This document shows positions 5,344 through 10,131 of a stretch of DNA of 10,131 nucleotides, in pieces. The notes beneath the pieces were generated by a model, which had not been told where the DNA came from, searched no databases, and saw only the letters and a program-made list of their open reading frames with translations. Within the stretch, counting starts at the first letter, position 1. Every line of letters starts with the position of its first letter. The stretch is from NCBI GenBank assembly GCA_913009215.1, contig CAJVXG010000046.1, positions 1-10,131 on the forward strand, given 5' to 3'. The position numbers and the translations under genes were made by a program. The stretch comes from an uncultured Gammaproteobacteria bacterium (lineage in GTDB: Bacteria; Pseudomonadota; Gammaproteobacteria; Acidiferrobacterales; CAJVXG01).

Positions 5344-6330
5344 TTAATAATTGCTTGCTTCATGGAAATGATCGTGGCCAAACTGACCTATCGAAATCAC
5401 ATTACCTTCTGTATCACAAACACGTAATCCTGGTTCGGTTTCTATGGTACCGATTCTTGTAAACAAACCGATTTTGTTTTTAACCAGCCCATCAAGTATA
5501 GCGATCCGGTTTAATGGAACCGTAAAACACAGCTCGTAGTCATCACCAGAAGTTATGGCCGATAATCGATTCGGAATCTTGTCCATGTATTTCCTGTATA
5601 TCGCTGAAAGCGGGATGTCATCCTGTTGGACAGTGGCACCAACACGGCTTGCCTCAAGTACGTGATTCAAATCTGCAACCAAACCGTCCGATATATCGAT
5701 ACAACTGTTGGCTACGTCGCGCAAAGACTTGCCCTGCTTAACACAAGGGAGTGGCCGGTTTAATTTCTGCATGACCATGGCACGCTCCTCCTTGTCCAGC
5801 TGTATAACACCATCCAGGCATTGCAGGGCCAGGGCGGCATCGCCAAGTGTGCCGCTAACATAAATAGCATCTCCTGTTCTGGCGCCACTACGCAACAGGG
5901 CCTTGCCTTGCGGCACCAGACCGCATGCCTGTATGCCGACCACCAACGGACCCCTTACGGTATCACCGCCGATTAATGCGACATCGAACGATTCGGCAAT
6001 CGCAAACAAGCCTTCAGAGAATTCCTGCAGCCAGCTTGTGTCGGCTGTGGGCATGCTTAACGTCAGTGTAAACCAGCAAGGGTCTGCGCCCATGGCGGCC
6101 AGATCGCTCAAATTAACGGCCAGGGCCTTGTAGGCAATGTCGGCGGCGCTGGTTTTACTAGGAAAATGGACATCCTCAACGAGCACATCCGTGGTTGTCA
6201 CCAGTTGCAACCCTTCGGGGATACTGGTGATGGCGGCATCGTCACCGATGCCTAATACAACTTCCTGACGTAGATTTGTTTGGGCACGATCACCGAAATA
6301 GCGCTGAATTAATTCAAATTCTCCAGGCAC
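5344..6330 (-). CDS. thiL: Thiamine-monophosphate kinase
   Basis: ThiL phosphorylates thiamine monophosphate with ATP to make the cofactor thiamine diphosphate. The product (about 328 residues) matches E. coli ThiL (325). It has GEFELIQRYF at the N-terminus and LGIGDDAA for metal and ATP binding. DVLVEDVHF follows, then YKALAVNLSDLAAMGADP and LIGGDTVRGP. Further on are RSGARTGDAIYVSGTLGDAA, CIDISDGLVADL and TSGDDYELCF. The upstream end has no ATG: candidates are GTG at 6330 (MPGEFELI) and TTG at 6336 (two residues longer). The GTG lies 9 bases after the nusB stop with no evident Shine-Dalgarno, suggesting translation by reinitiation from nusB. pgpA follows closely. Confidence 0.96.
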   Translation of the reverse strand: MPGEFELIQRYFGDRAQTNLRQEVVLGIGDDAAITSIPEGLQLVTTTDVLVEDVHFPSKTSAADIAYKALAVNLSDLAAMGADPCWFTLTLSMPTADTSWLQEFSEGLFAIAESFDVALIGGDTVRGPLVVGIQACGLVPQGKALLRSGARTGDAIYVSGTLGDAALALQCLDGVIQLDKEERAMVMQKLNRPLPCVKQGKSLRDVANSCIDISDGLVADLNHVLEASRVGATVQQDDIPLSAIYRKYMDKIPNRLSAITSGDDYELCFTVPLNRIAILDGLVKNKIGLFTRIGTIETEPGLRVCDTEGNVISIGQFGHDHFHEASNY

Positions 6331-6339
6331 AATCAATAA

Positions 6340-6765
6340 TCAGGATTTGACTTCGCTGTTACGCAGCTCTTCTGCGGTTCGATCAAGTACCGCATTGATA
6401 TATTTATAGCCGTCTTCGGCGCCGAATGTCTTGGCCAACTCCACGGCCTCGTTGATCACCACTTTGTAAGGCACCTCGGGATGGAATTCCAGCTCATAGG
6501 CGCCAATGCGCAATATGGCACGTTCTACCGGGTCCAGGTCATCAATGGTCCGATCCAGAAATGGAATAATATGGTCATCCAGTTCATGCAACCGAAGTGG
6601 AATTTCCCGAATCAGACTGTGAAAATATTCGAGATCGACATCATTAACATCATGATCGAGAATAAAATGATCTTCGATCTGATCGGGATCCTGTTCGGTT
6701 AATTGCCACTGATACAGTGCTTGCACAGCAGCCTGTCGGGCCTTGTGCCGATTCCCCTTTGCCAT
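6340..6765 (-). CDS. nusB: Transcription antitermination factor NusB
   Basis: NusB binds the boxA element of nascent rRNA with S10 (NusE) and promotes processive, terminator-resistant rRNA transcription. The 141-residue protein is the same size as E. coli NusB (139). Its N-terminal arginine-rich helix RHKARQAAVQALYQWQ (6-21) contacts boxA. Later conserved blocks are DPVERAILRIGAYEL and YKVVINEAVELAKTFGAEDGYKYINAVLD. A strong ribosome binding site, GGGGAGG, precedes the ATG. The gap after ribH is 21 bases, and thiL begins 3 to 9 bases after the stop, so the three are probably one transcript. This neighbourhood (ribH-nusB-thiL) is widely conserved in proteobacteria. Confidence 0.98.
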   Translation of the reverse strand: MAKGNRHKARQAAVQALYQWQLTEQDPDQIEDHFILDHDVNDVDLEYFHSLIREIPLRLHELDDHIIPFLDRTIDDLDPVERAILRIGAYELEFHPEVPYKVVINEAVELAKTFGAEDGYKYINAVLDRTAEELRNSEVKS

Positions 6766-6786
6766 GCTAACCTCCCCGGCAAATGC

Positions 6787-7263
6787 CTAAGATCGAAGTT
6801 GTTTCATAAGGTTGGCCATCTCGATGGCGGCCATGGTCGCCTCAGCCCCTTTGTTGCCGGCCTTGGTGCCAGCCCGCTCGATAGCCTGCTCAATAGTATC
6901 TACCGTTAAGACACCAAAGCCAAGAGGAATATCAAACTGCTGACTTACCTGCGTTAACCCCCTGGAACACGCCCCCGCAACATACTCAAAATGCGGTGTA
7001 CCACCACGAATCACGGCGCCCAGGGCAATAATGGCGTCATATTTCTTTTTTTCCGCCATGATCTTGGCGGCAAGGGGCATTTCATAGGCGCCGGGCACAT
7101 AGACCACGTCAATGCTGGCAGCATCACCACCATGACGCACGATGCAATCCACCGAGCCTTGCAGCAACTGTTCGCCAATAAAACTGTTGAAACGGCCGAT
7201 AACGATACCAAACCGAAGTCCACGGGCCTGCAGGTCCCCTTCTATTTTTCTATAATCACTCAT
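6787..7263 (-). CDS. ribH: 6,7-dimethyl-8-ribityllumazine synthase
   Basis: RibH condenses 5-amino-6-ribitylaminouracil with 3,4-dihydroxy-2-butanone 4-phosphate to give the lumazine precursor of riboflavin. In many bacteria it forms a large icosahedral capsid or smaller rings. The 158-residue protein has GRFN (23-26), VPGAYEMP (56-63), the catalytic segment GAVIRGGTPHFEYV (82-95, with H91 the expected acid-base residue) and GVLTVDTIEQAIERAGTKAGNKG (117-139) for phosphate binding. Its ATG overlaps the ribBX stop in an ATGA (7260-7263), so the two steps that make and use the butanone phosphate are translationally coupled. Confidence 0.98.
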   Translation of the reverse strand: MSDYRKIEGDLQARGLRFGIVIGRFNSFIGEQLLQGSVDCIVRHGGDAASIDVVYVPGAYEMPLAAKIMAEKKKYDAIIALGAVIRGGTPHFEYVAGACSRGLTQVSQQFDIPLGFGVLTVDTIEQAIERAGTKAGNKGAEATMAAIEMANLMKQLRS

Positions 7264-8414
7264 TTTACTTGCTTCTTGTTATTAACAACGGACAACCTGG
7301 GATCAGGCCCTTCGATATATTCAGTAATATCCAGATCAAAACCGGACATACCGGGCGCCTTGACCGGATGGCCCATAACCCTCATATGTCTTACCCCCAG
7401 ATCATGCAGGATCTGGCTACCAAGACCATAGGTACGCAACTCTTCACGTCTGCGGCTATGACCGGATGCCTCATCTCGTTGTTTTTTATTTATGGATTCC
7501 ATATGCCGTAACAACTGGCCCGGGGATTCTTCATGGTGCAGGATCACCACGATACCCGCATCCTCACAGGCAATACGACCCAGCGCCGCTTGCAAGGTCC
7601 AGGATCCGGCACGATGAACGTCGGTGAACAAATCCAGCAGGCTGGACTGTACGTGGACACGCACCAGGATGGGCTTGTCCTGCTCCACGGTACCTTTCAC
7701 CAAAGCCAGATGCATAGCATCGTTGACATCATCGTGATACACCACGACACGCAAGTCACCATAGCTCGTCGGCATTGTAGACTCGTGTACCCGCTGTACC
7801 GTGGATTCGTTCTCCAAACGATGACGAATGAGATCGGCAATAGTGCCAATCTTTAAATTATGCCGCCTGGCAAATTCCTTCAGCTCGGGCAATCGCGCCA
7901 TGGTGCCATCTTCATTCATGATTTCACATATCACGCTGGATGGCTCCAGGCTGGCCAGACGTGCCAGATCGACACCGGCTTCCGTATGGCCGGCGCGCGC
8001 CAGCACCCCTCCCCGTTTTGCCTTGAGAGGAAAGATATGCCCCGGCATCACAATATCGGAGGGCCTGGCGTCTTTGGCTATAGCGGCCTGGATGGTCGTG
8101 GCACGATCTGCGGCGGATATACCGGTTGTCACACCCTCTGCCGCCTCGACAGAGATTGTGAAGTTGGTTGAGTTCCGGTATTGGCTGTCACTCACCATCA
8201 GGGGCAATTGCAGCTGGCGGCAGCGATCTTCGGTCAGGGTCAGGCAGATCAGGCCACGGCCATACTTGGCCATGAAATTCACATCATCGGCGCTGGTATG
8301 CTCCGCGGCAATAACGAGATCACCCTCGTTTTCGCGGTCCTCATCGTCCATTAACACGACCATGCGGCCCTGCTTCAGGTCCTCAATAATCTCTTGTATC
8401 GGGCTAATTGACAT
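7260..8414 (-). CDS. ribBX: 3,4-dihydroxy-2-butanone-4-phosphate synthase with degenerate GTP cyclohydrolase II-like domain (RibBX type)
   Basis: The N-terminal domain (about 1-205) is a DHBP synthase, which converts ribulose 5-phosphate to DHBP and formate. It has the acidic metal site DDEDRENEGD (23-32), PGHIFPL with H126, and RAGHTEAGVDL (140-150). The C-terminal domain (about 206-370) resembles GTP cyclohydrolase II but should not be active. The zinc cysteines are replaced: the usual HSEC reads HVQS (S257), and the LRCDCG pair aligns with R268 and G270. The GRGIGL loop is also missing. Such RibBX proteins are known in proteobacteria as DHBP synthases, so a separate ribA should exist elsewhere in this genome. 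It is 384 residues, first in its operon, with GAGAG as ribosome binding site. Confidence 0.95.
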   Translation of the reverse strand: MSISPIQEIIEDLKQGRMVVLMDDEDRENEGDLVIAAEHTSADDVNFMAKYGRGLICLTLTEDRCRQLQLPLMVSDSQYRNSTNFTISVEAAEGVTTGISAADRATTIQAAIAKDARPSDIVMPGHIFPLKAKRGGVLARAGHTEAGVDLARLASLEPSSVICEIMNEDGTMARLPELKEFARRHNLKIGTIADLIRHRLENESTVQRVHESTMPTSYGDLRVVVYHDDVNDAMHLALVKGTVEQDKPILVRVHVQSSLLDLFTDVHRAGSWTLQAALGRIACEDAGIVVILHHEESPGQLLRHMESINKKQRDEASGHSRRREELRTYGLGSQILHDLGVRHMRVMGHPVKAPGMSGFDLDITEYIEGPDPRLSVVNNKKQVK

Positions 8415-8455
8415 AGAACTCTCATTAAAATAATAATGTAACTTACTGTATTTAA

Positions 8456-8477
8456 TGTATTATCATTTAATAATACA
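8456..8477. promoter_or_regulatory. 22-bp palindrome in the ribBX/kinase divergent promoter region
   Basis: TGTATTAT (8456-8463) and ATAATACA (8470-8477) are perfect 8-bp inverted arms around a 6-base centre. On the minus strand the palindrome overlaps a plausible ribBX promoter with TTGTAT and TAAATA 18 bases apart, so it could be an operator. The bound protein is unknown and the site may be fortuitous in AT-rich DNA. The 155-bp gap is too short for an FMN riboswitch and I see no such element. Confidence 0.4.
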
Positions 8478-8569
8478 AACCTTGCTCTTGCAAACGCCGC
8501 TTATCTGACACTTTTATTTGCTTGTCCAGATTACTCTTAAATATTGCTTAACCTGAGCTATATTGAAAG

Positions 8570-9937
8570 GTGCACCGGCATTCCAGACCAATGGGCCGGT
8601 TTTTATACCTCTACAGGCAGCATAAGTCCATGGCATTACTGAGAAACTCAGACACCTACCAAAGTACCGTTGTTATCAGCGGACGCTTCCCAAAGTCTGA
8701 CGACACCGCTAATGACGCTCCCGCTGCCAATCTTGCCCCCGGAACCCGTCTGGGCACCTACCTGATTATCGATAAACTGGGAGATGGCGGCATGGGTGAG
8801 GTCTACCGCGCCGAAGATACCGTTCTGCATCGCACCGTCGCCCTGAAAATACTGCCGCCGAAGTTGTGTCAAAGCCCCCATCATATGCAGCGCCTTCAAA
8901 CCGAGGCCGAGGCACAGGCGCGGCTACAAAGCCCGAACATTACCACTTTGTATTCCATGCATGAATTTGATGCCGGCAAGGTCCTGGTCATGGAATACGT
9001 GGAAGGCCAAACGCTGGAACAACGCATCAAGGGCCAGGGGCCCCTCGGTCCCAAAGAAGCTGTTATCTTTTTTGGTCAGGCGCTGAACGGACTGCACCAT
9101 TCCCATTCCAAAGGTATCATCCATCGGGATCTCAAGCCCAGCAACATATATATAACACGCGACAATCAAATCAAATTAATTGACTTTGGTGTCGCCAAAA
9201 TCATTGATCCACGCAGCCATGCTGATTCTAACTCCATGGTAGGTACCTTGTTATACATGGCCCCGGAACAAATCAATGGCGGTAATACCGATGCACGCTC
9301 TGATGTCTACACCATGGGCATTAGTCTGTTTGAGGCCGTGACCGGAAGGCTGCCCTTTGAGCGCCGTACTGACTATGCCTTGATGCATGCCCATGTCCAG
9401 GAAAAACCGCCAACACCGAGACAATACGAACGCAATGTACCAAGGCCACTGGAATGGATCATATTGCGCGCCATTGAAAAAGATCCTAATCGCCGCTTTC
9501 AGAACGCCCAGGAGTTTCGCTACGCCCTGTTTCGTTCCGGGTTGCTGGAACGTCGTGGCGGAGAACTGCATTTCAGTAACGCCCAGCTCAAATCGGGTTC
9601 CAGTGGTCGCAAGAAGCGTTTCTGGATCGGCCTGGCTTTCGATGCGCTACTGATTGCTATTATCGCAGGCATTATCTATGGGTTGGGGTTGTATCCGTCC
9701 GATGGCGCCGATAAGCGAATAGACAAACCGACTATCAAAAAAACTACAAAATACAAGAAATATAAAACGAAGCGCGTGCGATCCTATTCAAAACGCAAAC
9801 GTGCCTTGCGCGCACGGAAATCTATTAAACGAAGAAGTATTGGCAAAAAGAAAGTCAGTGCGATTAAGACCATAGCGCCAGCGAAAAAGAAAGCGATCAA
9901 AAAAACAAGCTGGTCAGACTATGACTGGGGCGATTAA
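8570..9937 (+). CDS. Membrane-anchored Ser/Thr protein kinase (PknB-like) with very basic C-terminal tail
   Basis: This is a Hanks-type kinase with all the key residues. The glycine loop LGDGGMGEV is at 70-78, the ATP-anchoring lysine K93 in ALKIL and the likely alpha-C glutamate is E112. The catalytic HRDLKPSN (185-192) has D187, and DFG is at 205-207. GT-x-x-YMAPE (225-233) closes the activation segment. It is therefore expected to be active and of the RD type. The kinase domain spans about 62-325. A hydrophobic segment at about 351-374, preceded by RKKR, looks like a single membrane span. The tail (382-445) is exceptionally basic, with 31 Lys/Arg in 64 residues, and ends WSDYDWGD. There is no PASTA domain. 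The start is unsettled: GTG at 8570 or ATG at 8591 or 8630. It is divergent from the riboflavin operon. Substrates are unknown. Confidence 0.92.
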   Translation: MHRHSRPMGRFLYLYRQHKSMALLRNSDTYQSTVVISGRFPKSDDTANDAPAANLAPGTRLGTYLIIDKLGDGGMGEVYRAEDTVLHRTVALKILPPKLCQSPHHMQRLQTEAEAQARLQSPNITTLYSMHEFDAGKVLVMEYVEGQTLEQRIKGQGPLGPKEAVIFFGQALNGLHHSHSKGIIHRDLKPSNIYITRDNQIKLIDFGVAKIIDPRSHADSNSMVGTLLYMAPEQINGGNTDARSDVYTMGISLFEAVTGRLPFERRTDYALMHAHVQEKPPTPRQYERNVPRPLEWIILRAIEKDPNRRFQNAQEFRYALFRSGLLERRGGELHFSNAQLKSGSSGRKKRFWIGLAFDALLIAIIAGIIYGLGLYPSDGADKRIDKPTIKKTTKYKKYKTKRVRSYSKRKRALRARKSIKRRSIGKKKVSAIKTIAPAKKKAIKKTSWSDYDWGD

Positions 9938-10131
9938 TGCGGACAGTTACACAGAATTATTTACAGGCTTTCGCCTTCTTGAATAATTCATCAATAACAA
10001 CTCATAGCCAATGTCTTAGCTACTTGATATTTATCCCGGAAAAAAGAATTTCTTAATTGTTATCTTTTCTTGGGATAGCGTAAAAGTTTTTTGGCAATAT
10101 ATCTTCGCTGGTAACCAAAGTCTGGTCAAAT
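9938..10131. other. Gene-free end of the window
   Basis: No gene or RNA is recognised in these 194 bases on either strand. A small hairpin AGGC-TTTC-GCCT lies just after the kinase gene, near 9963-9974, without a convincing T-tract. A larger imperfect inverted repeat lies at 10032-10077: TATCCC and GGGATA at the ends and AAAAGA with TCTTTT inside, separated by a 3x3 internal loop. Confidence 0.4.

Noticed and set aside
7828..8433. 201-codon open frame on the plus strand
   Set aside because: It is fully antisense to ribBX, which has clear family motifs; the product is low-complexity and Ser/Arg-rich with no recognised domain.
8415..8569. FMN riboswitch before ribBX
   Set aside because: The gap is short, AT-rich and lacks the conserved GC-rich multi-helix core of the RFN element.

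Overview
The window looks like ordinary chromosome from a gammaproteobacterium of moderate GC content. The evidence is the order pncC-recA-recX-alaS, the cluster ribBX-ribH-nusB-thiL-pgpA, an Hsp15 (HslR) gene and the protein sequences themselves. I cannot place it to genus. Most genes are on the minus strand; two are on the plus strand.

Layout, left to right. (1) 1-2641, minus strand: pncC, then recA, recX and the first 87 codons of alaS, which runs off the left edge. recX and alaS overlap by 8 bp. A 246-bp element with 22-bp terminal inverted repeats lies between pncC and recA, so recA keeps only about 94 bp of its own upstream DNA. (2) 2642-2901: a gene-free spacer with two related hairpins in front of pncC; one is terminator-like on the minus strand. 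(3) 2902-3687, plus strand: a probably secreted protein with four Sel1 repeats. It converges with zero spacing on a Nudix hydrolase gene, which is coupled by a 4-bp overlap to hslR upstream of it. (4) 4503-4853: a gene-free, hairpin-rich stretch containing a 200-bp segment bounded by 14-bp inverted repeats. It resembles a dispersed intergenic repeat. (5) 4854-8414, minus strand: a tightly packed operon for riboflavin synthesis (ribBX, ribH), transcription antitermination (nusB), thiamine diphosphate synthesis (thiL) and phosphatidylglycerol synthesis (pgpA). (6) 8415-8569: a divergent promoter region with a 22-bp perfect palindrome. (7) 8570-9937, plus strand: a membrane-anchored PknB-type Ser/Thr kinase with a very basic C-terminal tail. 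(8) 9938-10131: no gene seen.

The genes are mainly housekeeping. The DNA-repair genes (recA, recX) adjoin alaS and an NMN amidase (pncC). ribBX and ribH make the riboflavin precursor lumazine, and thiL makes thiamine diphosphate. I see no clearly new multi-gene defence or metabolic system. The less ordinary signals are the inverted-repeat element upstream of recA, the lack of a consensus LexA box there, a likely non-ATG recX start, the mutually exclusive hairpins before pncC, and the kinase tail.
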